A program made the position numbers and the translations under genes. From UBA981 sp942490995 (GTDB taxonomy: Bacteria > Pseudomonadota > Gammaproteobacteria > Ga0077536), in the NCBI GenBank assembly GCA_942490995.1, contig CALOBG010000125.1, positions 1-64,000 on the forward strand: DNA of 64,000 bases. The letters are read 5' to 3'. The notes beneath the pieces were generated by a model that worked only from the letters and a program-made list of their open reading frames with translations, searched no databases and was not told where the DNA came from. Shown piece after piece: positions 47,559 to 55,538 of the stretch (positions within the stretch are counted from its first letter, which is position 1; every line of letters starts with the position of its first letter).

Positions 47559-47906
47559 ATGCGTCGATTCGAAGACGAGCAGTACGGTATTGACTGGCAA
47601 CAACCAGTCGAAGTCGTCGAATTTCCGCCACCGGAAATCATGGCCCAGAATGTACGGGACTCGAATCAGAAGATCGGACGATTCTTTGACCCAGTTGGTG
47701 GGCAGTCAGCGTCTAGCCTCGGGATCAGTGGCACAGGAAGACATTCAGTCGAACTCCGAGCGCCTAAAGGACAAGGTTTAAAGAGTACGGCAGCCCCAGT
47801 ACTTGATGATTGGACCAATCCACGTGATCCCGTAATGTGTAAAGGTGGCGGCACCCAGATGGTCGTTGGTTCCGCGACAGCGCGGAAATTTCGGATGATG
47901 TCATGA
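47559..47906 (+). CDS. Small toxin-like ORF (possible Tse6-type NADase tip)
   Basis: A protein of 115 residues with no signal peptide. Its second half, RDSNQKIGRFFDPVGG to GLKSTAAPVLDDWTNP and CKGGGTQMVV, resembles the C-terminal toxin domains of PAAR effectors that end in a GGGTQ motif. The next gene encodes a Tsi6-like immunity protein, so a Tse6-like NAD(P)-consuming toxin is the best guess; catalytic residues cannot be assigned with confidence. It starts 2 bp after the PAAR gene stop and ends in an ATGATG overlap with the immunity gene. If it was once fused to the PAAR protein, a frameshift has separated it; as it stands it has no delivery domain of its own. Confidence 0.6.
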   Translation: MRRFEDEQYGIDWQQPVEVVEFPPPEIMAQNVRDSNQKIGRFFDPVGGQSASSLGISGTGRHSVELRAPKGQGLKSTAAPVLDDWTNPRDPVMCKGGGTQMVVGSATARKFRMMS

Positions 47907-48193
47907 TGAGCATTCAATCCTATCTGCAGTTTCGCGAATGTCTTGCGCGCACGCGGACCGAAATGAGAAATTTTGTCCTCCAATATCCAGATGACCGAAT
48001 GTTGGCATCGATAGAGAAGCAACTCGAAGCAGTTGATATTTGGACACACAATGACGGTGTGCCAATTTCGCAAGAGCAACTGGAACGTCTTAACTTCGGT
48101 CTGCTTGCGAGTAAAGCAGTCGAAGATCTTGATGAAACGCTCGCAGATGAGCTTCACGACATGTCTTCATACGTGCGCAAGTGGAACCGATGA
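47903..48193 (+). CDS. Tsi6-like immunity protein
   Basis: A helical protein of 96 residues (95 if the second ATG, at 47906, is used). The pattern YPDDRMLASIEKQLEAVDIW then LERLNFGLLASKAVEDLDETLADEL closely follows the Tsi6 family, the immunity partners of the PAAR NADase effector Tse6 of Pseudomonas aeruginosa (YPGYEVLLSAEKQLQYI, then LGSIAVKEFDETDPELS). The overlap with the toxin-like ORF ensures co-expression. It would act in the cytoplasm by binding the toxin. This is the strongest single argument for the neighbour being a Tse6-like toxin. Confidence 0.8.
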   Translation: MMSIQSYLQFRECLARTRTEMRNFVLQYPDDRMLASIEKQLEAVDIWTHNDGVPISQEQLERLNFGLLASKAVEDLDETLADELHDMSSYVRKWNR

Positions 48194-48334
48194 CAGTGTT
48201 CAAAGCGATTATGTTGTAAGTTTTATTGCGAAGATAACGGTGTCAGGCTTATTTTTTGGGGCTCCGTCGGCATCGACTGGAGATCGGTAGGCACGATGGA
48301 ATGCCACAACCCTGCTCTATCATTGTGGTAGTCG

Positions 48335-48457
48335 ATGAAAGTGCAAATGCACACGATTTTGCTGTGTATTCTAACGGCGAGCTGCGACAACCCCGCTTCT
48401 CAAGCCGCTGCAGAGGACGCTGATATGCTGTTTGTAAAAATGGATAGAAGAACATAA
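48335..48457 (+). pseudogene. Truncated duplicate of the lipoprotein gene
   Basis: The segment 48264-48445 is a copy, roughly 85-90% identical by eye, of 48976-49160, the 5' end and leader of the lipoprotein gene at 49007. In this copy the first frame (starting ATG 48297, MECHNPALSLW) ends at a TAG, and a remaining ORF of 40 codons encodes only a lipoprotein signal and short tail (ILLCILTASCDN, to TAA 48455). The rest of the gene is missing. It marks an old recombination in the effector/immunity zone. It could still yield a 40-residue lipopeptide, though I think it is debris. No other gene is seen in 48194-48550. Confidence 0.75.
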
Positions 48458-48550
48458 AGAGGACAGATTCATTAACTTGAACCGCGAATTGTGGGTTGAC
48501 TGCTACGATTTAACGTTGCCGCACTAAGTCGACGGGCGCATGGGAGAGGC

Positions 48551-48934
48551 ATGATGAGTGATGCGTGTGTAGTTTTGGCCGCAGTTTCAGTCGAGGGATT
48601 GGACTACTTTGGAAAGAATCCGACGGCTTCGGCATATGTTTGTGCGACAGCGGGGATCTACGCGGCCCCGACCGCGCCCGTCGTGTGTGGTTCGGTCGCT
48701 ATAGCGTCGGCCATCGGCAGCTGGGCCAGCTCCCCAGCGGGTAAGGAGCTCATGACAATGGCCGCGGAGAAGGGTTGTACCGTCGTTGTCGTTGGCGGCA
48801 CGCTAATGGTGAGCAGGGGAGGCGAAATGAAAGATGCCTTGAAGAATACTGCACGAGACGCACAATCGACGTATAAAGCGTTGAACACCGCGCAGGGTAT
48901 TCGCTGGCTGATGAGAAAGATGAGTGGGTATTAA
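48551..48934 (+). CDS. Small hydrophobic protein in effector zone, unknown
   Basis: A protein of 127 residues, with GGGAGAGG before ATG 48551 (a second ATG follows at once). Residues about 25-50 (SAYVCATAGIYAAPTAPVV, then CGSVAIASAIGSW) and 75-87 (TVVVVGGTLMVS) are hydrophobic enough to insert in a membrane; the C-terminus is basic and helical (AQGIRWLMRKMSGY). I know no family for it. It lies between the truncated and the full copies of the lipoprotein gene, i.e. at the insertion point of a recombination event, so it could be a cargo effector, an immunity protein or a remnant. No function can be claimed. Confidence 0.6.
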   Translation: MMSDACVVLAAVSVEGLDYFGKNPTASAYVCATAGIYAAPTAPVVCGSVAIASAIGSWASSPAGKELMTMAAEKGCTVVVVGGTLMVSRGGEMKDALKNTARDAQSTYKALNTAQGIRWLMRKMSGY

Positions 48935-49006
48935 GGAATAACTGATGAAGGAGCCAGGTTCACTTGTCGGAACTTCGTCAGCATCGAATGGAGATCGGTA
49001 AGCACG

Positions 49007-49984
49007 ATGGAACGCCACAACCCTGCTCTATCATTGTGGTGCTCGGTGAAAGCGCAAATATTCACGATTGTGCTGTGTATTCTTACGGCGGGCTGCGACA
49101 ACTCGGCTTCTCAAGCCCCTGCAGAGGACGCTGATATGCTGTTCGGGAAAAAGGATAAGCGAGGCAACGCGGCCGCTGTCCATCAATCTGTTACCGCGGC
49201 TCTCGAACCTATCGCCGCGGTGCAGTTCGCACCCCAGAGCGACCTCGATGAGTTTGGCACTGCTTCTGCCGTAAAGGCGCGTGTCGAATCGCCGCAAGCA
49301 GGGGGAACACTTGAGCCGGACCACACCGCCGAATTAGCGCAGGCCGGGTTTGTCGTCGTGGGGGACGGCGGCGGGGCGGGCCTCGCTTTCGTTAATGACT
49401 CGAAGGCATTCAGCTTCGGAGTCTGGTCAATCCAAGGCGACCCGACCTGGGTGCTCTCGGAGGCCATGGCCGGTGCGCCGCAAGCTTCGCCCGCAGAAAA
49501 GCGTATCGGCGTGTTCGTCGCTGGCGCGGCCGCGATACCAGGCGATCGGGTACTCCTGAGCCTTGTGCCCTATGTTCCGCGCCCGAGCTATGAACTGACT
49601 ATTTTCGACCTCAAAACGAGGCAATACACCCACTGGGTAGTACCAGCACCGGATATCCGCGTTCCATCGAAATTCTTCAGTGCAGTTCCCGCCCCGAACG
49701 ACGCGGTGTTGGTCGTTTACGGAACGGAACGAGTACGCCGGGCTGCTGAGTTCTACTACAACGAACACGAGCATTTCGTACTGTTCTCATCCCGCTTTCC
49801 TGGCGGCCTGGAAGTGCTCACGCTGAACGTTGACCAGGGTAGTGTTCGGAACCTGGATTTCGATGGAACTACAATGCGCCTGCGCACGACGGGCCCGCGC
49901 GACCCCGCACACGGCGCGGAGCGCTACTGGTCTTTGAATCTACAGTCCGTGTTGGTAGGAATCGAGCCTGAGGTGCAGCGGTGA
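49007..49984 (+). CDS. Lipoprotein, probable immunity to the adjacent lipase
   Basis: A protein of up to 325 residues with a lipoprotein signal, FTIVLCILTAGC (Cys30), so it is attached to a membrane on the periplasmic side. The mature part is beta-rich (repeats such as GVWSIQGDPTWVL, ELTIFDLKTRQYTHWVV) and could form a propeller-like fold. No enzymatic motif is seen. The start may instead be GTG 49046, matching the ATG used in the truncated duplicate. It precedes the lipase gene by 16 bp. Phospholipase effectors of T6SS typically pair with periplasmic or lipoprotein immunity proteins, so that is the inferred role. Confidence 0.72.
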   Translation: MERHNPALSLWCSVKAQIFTIVLCILTAGCDNSASQAPAEDADMLFGKKDKRGNAAAVHQSVTAALEPIAAVQFAPQSDLDEFGTASAVKARVESPQAGGTLEPDHTAELAQAGFVVVGDGGGAGLAFVNDSKAFSFGVWSIQGDPTWVLSEAMAGAPQASPAEKRIGVFVAGAAAIPGDRVLLSLVPYVPRPSYELTIFDLKTRQYTHWVVPAPDIRVPSKFFSAVPAPNDAVLVVYGTERVRRAAEFYYNEHEHFVLFSSRFPGGLEVLTLNVDQGSVRNLDFDGTTMRLRTTGPRDPAHGAERYWSLNLQSVLVGIEPEVQR

Positions 49985-50000
49985 ACAGGAGGTCGTAACA

Positions 50001-51362
50001 ATGCCAGTCGGCGACAGCAGCAAGGACCATGACAGCCTGACTCCCCGCGAGGCTGCGTATATCGCGACCAATGTCTACTTCACGCTCAAGGATTGGGTTA
50101 AGTACGATCCGGATGAGAAAGTCAAAGTCAAAGTCAAGCCGAAAGCGGGACTCGAAGATCTTCGCATAATCAACCGGCAGGTACTCGGCAGGAACGCGCA
50201 AAGCTACGAGGACGAGTTTCGAGGCCTGCGCACCTCTCTTGCTCACACCGGACTTGCTGAAAGCCGGCTCGATACTGTCTTAAATGCGAAAACGGGTTTT
50301 GGAACGCAGTCAGGATTTGGTTACACGCTCAAGTTCGAAAGCAGCCATAGCAGGCACGCCATTGTCGCAGTCCGCGGGACGCGCCCGGAGATGAGTGGCA
50401 AACCGGACATGATCACAAACCTGCGCGGGGGGTTAGCGCCGTTCGAGGAATTCGGGGCGGTGCACAAGGGATTCAAGCGCACTTTCGATACGATACTGCC
50501 GCAGCTTGGCTCACCGCAGGTCATGAACATGCTGAAAAATGCCGATGTTGTTCACTTCGTCGGCCACAGTCTCGGTGGCGGGGTGGCGACACTGCTTGCC
50601 GCCCATTTCCGCTCGCGACTCGACAATGGCGTCAAGCTCTACACTTTCGGGTCGCCACGCGTCGGCGGATTCAATACGTACTCAGCGCTCGAACACAAGA
50701 TCGGCGTGAGCAACATTTACCGCGTCGCTCATGACCTCGATCCGATAACGCTAATCGGGCCATACCCATTCATCCATGTGCTTCCCGCGCCGAGTTATCA
50801 GAATAATTTCACCTTGATGTCGCCACACGGCCTGGGCCTCGGTAACCACGACATGAATGAATACATCAAGGCCGTCGGAGGTCTGGAATGGCAGCATTTA
50901 CGTGGCTTTGCTGCGGGGACCGACCATAACCAGGCGGCGCTCGTTAAGGCCTTACTCCATGGTGGTCGTGAGCCGGGATGGCTGCAGGTCGGGGCTGCGT
51001 ATTCGTTATCATTGTTGTTCAAGCTGTTCAGCCACGCACTGCGGGGGGTGAGCACATCACTGATTCTCTCTTTAACGGCAGTGGATCTATTGGCCGAACT
51101 GCTGGCCCGCGGACTTCAACTCCTGAAACGGCTTGGTGACGAAATTGTCCAGCTCCTGGTTTACCTTGCGAAATGGGCGGGACTGGTCGTGAAACGAACG
51201 GCAGAGTTTTCAGCCGAGGTCATACGTCTGCTGCTTGGAAAGATGCTGGCCACGCTAGAACGCATGTCGATCGAGGCGTTGATGCGATTGACTCATTCCA
51301 TCGTCCCGATGACATTACCCCTGATGGCCGGCTGGCATCTCATCCCGGGTTTAGCGTTCTAA
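50001..51362 (+). CDS. Class 3 lipase, probable T6SS phospholipase effector (Tle type)
   Basis: A protein of 453 residues without signal peptide. The alpha/beta-hydrolase core has the nucleophile elbow GHSLGG (Ser190), preceded by VVHFV and followed by LYTFGSPRVGG; Asp245 or Asp247 (AHDLDPIT) and His283 (LGNHDMNEY) complete a plausible triad, as in lipase class 3. The C-terminal 120 residues contain hydrophobic, probably membrane-associating helices (330-370 and 380-440). Lack of an export signal, linkage to vgrG/PAAR and the preceding lipoprotein gene all point to a T6SS lipase effector, closest in type to Tle2. The start has ACAGGAGG upstream. Confidence 0.82.
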   Translation: MPVGDSSKDHDSLTPREAAYIATNVYFTLKDWVKYDPDEKVKVKVKPKAGLEDLRIINRQVLGRNAQSYEDEFRGLRTSLAHTGLAESRLDTVLNAKTGFGTQSGFGYTLKFESSHSRHAIVAVRGTRPEMSGKPDMITNLRGGLAPFEEFGAVHKGFKRTFDTILPQLGSPQVMNMLKNADVVHFVGHSLGGGVATLLAAHFRSRLDNGVKLYTFGSPRVGGFNTYSALEHKIGVSNIYRVAHDLDPITLIGPYPFIHVLPAPSYQNNFTLMSPHGLGLGNHDMNEYIKAVGGLEWQHLRGFAAGTDHNQAALVKALLHGGREPGWLQVGAAYSLSLLFKLFSHALRGVSTSLILSLTAVDLLAELLARGLQLLKRLGDEIVQLLVYLAKWAGLVVKRTAEFSAEVIRLLLGKMLATLERMSIEALMRLTHSIVPMTLPLMAGWHLIPGLAF

Positions 51363-51431
51363 AGACCAGATCTCGCCCGAGCAGAAAGATTAAGATGCTC
51401 CCATCCTCAAGGGCAAGATATCTACCGGAAC

Positions 51432-51523
51432 CGTATTTCGGGACAGGCATCGTTTGAAAAATCCATTTTTTCTTTGAAATCATATGATTGCTGTTACTGA
51501 CTATGATGCCTGTCCTAGCTCTC
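51432..51523 (+). repeat. 92-bp dispersed repeat, copy R1
   Basis: Begins CGTATTTCGGGACAGGCATC and ends GATGCCTGTCCTAGCTCTC. The 11-bp arms GGACAGGCATC (51441-51451) and GATGCCTGTCC (51505-51515) are perfect inverted repeats around an AT-rich centre (CATTTTTTCTTTGAAATC). It lies between the lipase gene and the convergent orphan gene. It looks like a MITE- or REP-type element. Confidence 0.85.
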
Positions 51524-51528
51524 CTTTG

Positions 51529-52056
51529 TTATATCCCCGGAAGCATTCTGTGTTGGCCGGGGCCGGGATTCTGCATCTGCTTCATGCGGTCTGAAGTTTC
51601 TTTCATATCGTTCAGAACACTTGTAAAGAATTTGTCATTATTTGCACCACTTCGAGCGTGAGCAAGAACCTCAATGGCCGCTGAAGGCATGATCACAACT
51701 GGCTTCATGGTGACTAGATAATAGGTCCGCCCTACATATGCTTGCCCATTCCCATGTTCATCTGCGCTAATAACTCTAAAAGAGCATGCATTCCCGGTTT
51801 TTTGCCATGCGAATGATGCCCCCTTTAATCCGTGGATAGAAAAATAGAAATAATCGCTACCTTCCTTCACCGAGTCGTCCATATTGAGCAAAGTGTCTAA
51901 CTCAGCGACGATTGGGCCCGAGAGTTTGTCTTGTTGAATTCGATACTCTTGAGCTAATTCAACAGCTTTTTCGAATACCTCATACCCTACGATGATGCGC
52001 TTAAGTGCAGGGTTTCTTTTCGCAATATCCTTTACGTACTTTCCGGTAGCTGTCAT
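51529..52056 (-). CDS. Orphan protein, unknown
   Basis: A soluble protein of 175 residues, no signal peptide, no membrane segment. It starts MTATGKYVKDIAKRNPALKR and ends MQNPGPGQHRMLPGI; the middle has a beta-rich part with FYFSIHGLKGASFAWQ and YVGRTYYLVTMKP. I do not recognise a family. Base composition is more AT-rich than the T6SS genes, and the gene is flanked by copies R1 and R2 of the dispersed repeat, which suggests a transferred cassette. GGAG before the start (AAGGAGAACC on the minus strand) supports translation. Confidence 0.65.
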   Translation of the reverse strand: MTATGKYVKDIAKRNPALKRIIVGYEVFEKAVELAQEYRIQQDKLSGPIVAELDTLLNMDDSVKEGSDYFYFSIHGLKGASFAWQKTGNACSFRVISADEHGNGQAYVGRTYYLVTMKPVVIMPSAAIEVLAHARSGANNDKFFTSVLNDMKETSDRMKQMQNPGPGQHRMLPGI

Positions 52057-52282
52057 GTGGGTTCTCCTTGTGTATTGCGCGGTCCTTCAAACGCCGCACG
52101 TATAGAAATCTGATTGTTGACGCCGGGACAATTTTCGAACACCCAACGCTGCGATGAGCCGCACTTGACGGCGGCCGACCGGAGCGGCAGCGAAGGAAAA
52201 GCCGCGGTCAAGTGTCGGCCTCGATTGATGAAATGGACTCCTCCCGCACTTTGTTTTGCGGTATCGATGTACCAAAGTAGCG

Positions 52283-52374
52283 CGTATTTCGGGACAGGCA
52301 TCGTTTGAAAAATCCATTTTTTCTTTGAAATCGTATGATTGCTGTCACTGACTACGATGCCTGCCCTAGCTCTC
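52283..52374 (+). repeat. 92-bp dispersed repeat, copy R2
   Basis: Same sequence as R1 with a few changes: the right arm is GATGCCTGCCC, one mismatch to the left arm GGACAGGCATC. It lies within the 470-bp non-coding stretch 52057-52525. The remainder of that stretch shows an open frame on the minus strand (52053-52301) that starts inside this repeat and has no recognisable family; I do not accept it as a gene. Confidence 0.85.
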
Positions 52375-52391
52375 GTCAGCTCTCGTCCTAA

Positions 52392-52423
52392 CTCTAGCTC
52401 TCGTCGTCCGACGAGAGCTAGAG
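52392..52423. repeat. Perfect palindrome, 15-bp arms
   Basis: CTCTAGCTCTCGTCG at 52392-52406 and its exact complement CGACGAGAGCTAGAG at 52409-52423 are separated by 2 bp. The motif TAGCTCTCGTC also appears just upstream at the end of repeat R2, so the palindrome may come from an inverted duplication of the repeat's end. It could fold into a strong hairpin in either transcript. Confidence 0.85.
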
Positions 52424-52525
52424 GTTATTTCGATTCTCATCAATGCCGCCATGGAGTGTGTTAATCATATTGGTGATATGGTGTTTTTATGCTAGCGTCA
52501 GCATCAAACTTAACGGGTAATACGC

Positions 52526-52758
52526 ATGAGCCGTCTCACCATCTCGCTCGACGACAACCTGCACCGGGCACTGAAGGAACAGCGGCGCGCCAAGGGCGTT
52601 CCATCACGTCAATCGTTGAGGAGTCTCTGAGACTTCGTGGCATCCAAGAACAGGCAAGTAGCCGCGCCCTGGTAGCTCACGCTCGCGAGCATGCTCAACT
52701 CAGCGCCGAAGCTGCAATGGATATTGCCGTCGAGGAGACCCGGGCAACGCGTAAGTAA
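52526..52758 (+). pseudogene. Ribbon-helix-helix antitoxin gene, frameshifted
   Basis: The start MSRLTISLDDNLHRALKE (ATG 52526) is that of a ribbon-helix-helix antitoxin. After LKE the frame changes; the continuation AARQGRSITSIVEESLRLRG, ending EETRATRK, lies in the next frame. A missing A in the run at about 52577-52582 (expected LKETAARQG) explains it. The second part ends in TAATG overlap with the PIN toxin gene, the normal coupling of such modules. As sequenced, no complete antitoxin can be made. Confidence 0.82.
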
Positions 52759-53186
52759 TGAATCTGCCGGTATTCATCGTAGACACGAACGTCGTAGTCG
52801 CAGGACTGATTACGAACTCCGTCGACAGTCCGGTCGCACTCGTTCTCGATGCGATGCTGTCCGGCAAATTGATTTACCTGCTTTCGCCAGACTTGCTGAA
52901 AGAATATCGCATGATCCTGCTAAGGCCCAAGCTTTCTGCGTTGCACGCATTATCCGAGGCAAAACTTGACCGTCTTCTCGAAGAGCTTACCGCGAATGCT
53001 ATTTGGCGCGAGCCTGAGGCTGGCCCACGTGCACCGGATGACGGCGACGATTTCTTGTGGGCATTATTGGCGTCCGAATCGGCAAGCACACTCATAACCG
53101 GCGACCGCTTGCTCCTCGAGAATCCACCGACACGACGTTCGGTAATTTCACCTAAGACCTGGTTCGCTCAGTTCTCTAAAAGTTAG
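52758..53186 (+). CDS. PIN-domain toxin of a toxin-antitoxin module
   Basis: A protein of 142 residues of the PIN-family toxin component group. Acidic residues of the nuclease site are in FIVDTNVVVAG (Asp9), DDGDDFLWALLA and LITGDRLLL; LSPDLLKEYRMILLRPK is also typical. It would cleave RNA when free of antitoxin. The start overlaps the stop of the antitoxin frame by one base. The toxin frame is intact although the antitoxin is broken, so either the toxin is inactive or poorly expressed, or the antitoxin frameshift is a sequence error or is bypassed. Confidence 0.85.
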   Translation: MNLPVFIVDTNVVVAGLITNSVDSPVALVLDAMLSGKLIYLLSPDLLKEYRMILLRPKLSALHALSEAKLDRLLEELTANAIWREPEAGPRAPDDGDDFLWALLASESASTLITGDRLLLENPPTRRSVISPKTWFAQFSKS

Positions 53187-53300
53187 TCGGAACTGATGTG
53201 CAGGACGTCTTGAGTCACGTAAGCACGCGGTTCCAGGTCTTTCAAGTACGCGAACCACTCGGCCCGCGCTGCGCTTCGGCTCGTAGCCGCATTGCGGCAA

Positions 53301-53392
53301 CGTATTTCGGGACCGGCATCGTTTTAAAGTCTATTTTTTTCTTTGAAATCATATGATTGCTGTTACTGACTATCATGCCTGTCCTAGCTCTC
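53301..53392 (+). repeat. 92-bp dispersed repeat, copy R3
   Basis: Third copy, somewhat diverged (left arm GGACCGGCATC, right arm CATGCCTGTCC). Its right end is followed at 53401-53430 by another right-end piece (GATTATGATGCCTGTTCTAGC), a partial duplication. It follows the PIN toxin gene and precedes the IS110 element. Confidence 0.8.
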
Positions 53393-54637
53393 CCGCCTCT
53401 GATTATGATGCCTGTTCTAGCTCTCCCCGCGCCACTAAAAAAGACGGTTTATCCTGCCTCATATAGACGCCCCAATTGCCAACCTGAATTCATCGTCTGA
53501 TCCGGAGCAGGTTGTGACCTTGGACTAACATCCTCATATCCGCGTACTGGTTAACGCACTAAGATCTGTCCGTTTCGGGGTGACCACAACCTATACCCAG
53601 GTACTTCGCGCCGACGTGCAGCCCGTTTCTCTAAGGAAGAACCCGTGGGCTTCCCGATTTCCGTCTTACCCTCCAGAACATCGTTGGTATTCAGATCAAC
53701 AAAACCAAATTCCCTCAGCCGCTAAGCAACTGCGGCTTGATTGAGCGATTCCCAGACAAAGCCGACCATCTCGCGCGCACACGCCATCTTCACTTTGTTC
53801 GGGTGTTTGCCAGCGAGCAGCAAGCGATTACCTTTCTTACTCAACCGGCGCAAACAGCGGTCGGCAATCGCAATGTACTCGGGCTTGCTATTCGCACGCC
53901 TGGCCCGAATATCTTTGCTCAACTTCGTCGTTCGGTAGCCACGCTGATTGGCCTCGACAAATGCCGTGCGCAGATAGCGGTTGCCTTGTCGGGTGATCCC
54001 CAAGCGGTTCGATTTGCCGCCGGACGCATATTCCCGAATGTCCATGCCCATCCAGGAAGTCAGTTGTCGCGGATGAGCGAAGCGTTTCACGTCGCCGATC
54101 TCGGTGATCATGGTCAAGGCAAACAGATGCTTGATGCCCTTGTAACAGGTGAGCGCCGTCACCGGCTCTCGATATCGCTCTGTCATCGCCAGTGCCTCCA
54201 CTTCCTCGCCGTATGCGGCCAGGATGTCGTCAAGACTCTTGAGTTGACGGACCAGCAAACCGAGATTGACCTTCAGACTTCCCGAACAGCCCTCGATTGT
54301 CCTCTCCAGCCAACCGTAGTGATGCGTTTGCCAATGGGTCTTGCGCTCAGTCTCGGCCTTATAGTGAAGACCATTGCGACGTAACAACGACCCGATGTGT
54401 CGGCGTAGCGAACCTTGTAGTTGCACGAGTTGCTGCCTTGACCTCAGCAGATCGCGATCTTGTTCGACCTCCGCATCGGGCTCTGTCACGACCGTCAGTA
54501 AACCATTCGCATAGAACTCGGTCAGCTCTGTCGCATCGAGACGATCCGTCTTCACCGCTTTCCCACCGCGCCGAGGAATACTCGACGGCGACACCACTTC
54601 GCAGTGTGGACTTGCCGGGTTTTAGTGGACACCCGGT

Positions 54638-55538
54638 TTAAGCTGCGTTGTGCAGCAGGACATAGTTTCTCTCAAATTCCATCGGACTGACGTAATCAAG
54701 AAATGAATGTCGTCTAATCCGGATTGTAGAACACTTCGATATAGTCGAATATTTCACGGGTTGCCTGCTCCCGGGTACGGAATAGCGCTCCGTGAACGAA
54801 CTCGACTTTTAGCGTCGCAAAGAAACTCTCAGCTACGGCATTATCCCAGCAGTTTCCCTTGCGGCTCATGCTACACGTCATACCGCGGGCTTCGAGTAAT
54901 TTGCGGTAATCATTCGCCGCATATTGACTGCCGCGATCGCTGTGGTGGATCAATCCTGCGACCGCCTTACAGCCGTCCGAGGCCATGTCCAGCGCGCGCA
55001 ACGTCAAGGCCTGGTCAATGCGCGGGCCCATCGCCCAACCGACGACGCGCCGCGAATACAGATCAAGGATGACGGCCAGATACAGCCAGCCTTCCAGCGT
55101 CCAGATGTAGGTAATGTCGCTAACATAGGCCGCATTGGGCTTGTCGACGGTAAACTCACGCTTGAGCACATTCGGCGCTATCGGGTGCGCGTGAACCGAT
55201 TGCGTCGTATTGCGAAAACGTCGCTTGCGCTTGCCACGCAGGGCATTTTCACGCATCAAACGGGCGACGCGGCCACGACCCACTGTGTGGCCCTCGGCCA
55301 ATAACTCACGATGCACCCGAGGGCTTCCATAGGTGTCGCGAGAAGCCTGATGCGCCGCCTTGATATGAACGTGACCAGCGCGCGGTCAGAACGCCTACGA
55401 GCACTCTCCGCACGCTTGTCCCACGCGTAAAAACCTGACCGCGAAACCTAAAGAAGCCGGCTCATCAGCGTCACCGGATACAGCGCTTTCTCCGCCGCCA
55501 TGAATCGATATCTCACGTCGATTCCCCGGCAAAAGAAG
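54638..55538 (-). pseudogene. IS3-family transposase OrfB, degraded
   Basis: The rve/DDE domain is intact at 55316-54714: VSDITYIWTLEGWLYLAVIL, LIHHSDRGSQYAANDY and NCWDNAVAESFFATLKVEF hold the three acidic residues. Upstream, the expected start (MAAEKALYPVTLMSRLL) is followed by a TAG near 55453 and a frame change near 55375. Downstream an extra G in CCGGATT near 54718 shifts the ending (RRHSFLDYVSPMEFE, stop 54638) into another frame. The transposase is not functional as sequenced. Confidence 0.85.

Noticed and set aside
52053..52301. 82-codon minus-strand ORF overlapping the orphan gene start
   Set aside because: It begins inside repeat R2 and shows no family or ribosome site; likely chance.
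51432..53392. Integron cassette array with attC sites
   Set aside because: The repeats lack the GTTRRRY and RYYYAAC core sites of attC, genes lie on both strands, and no integron integrase is seen.
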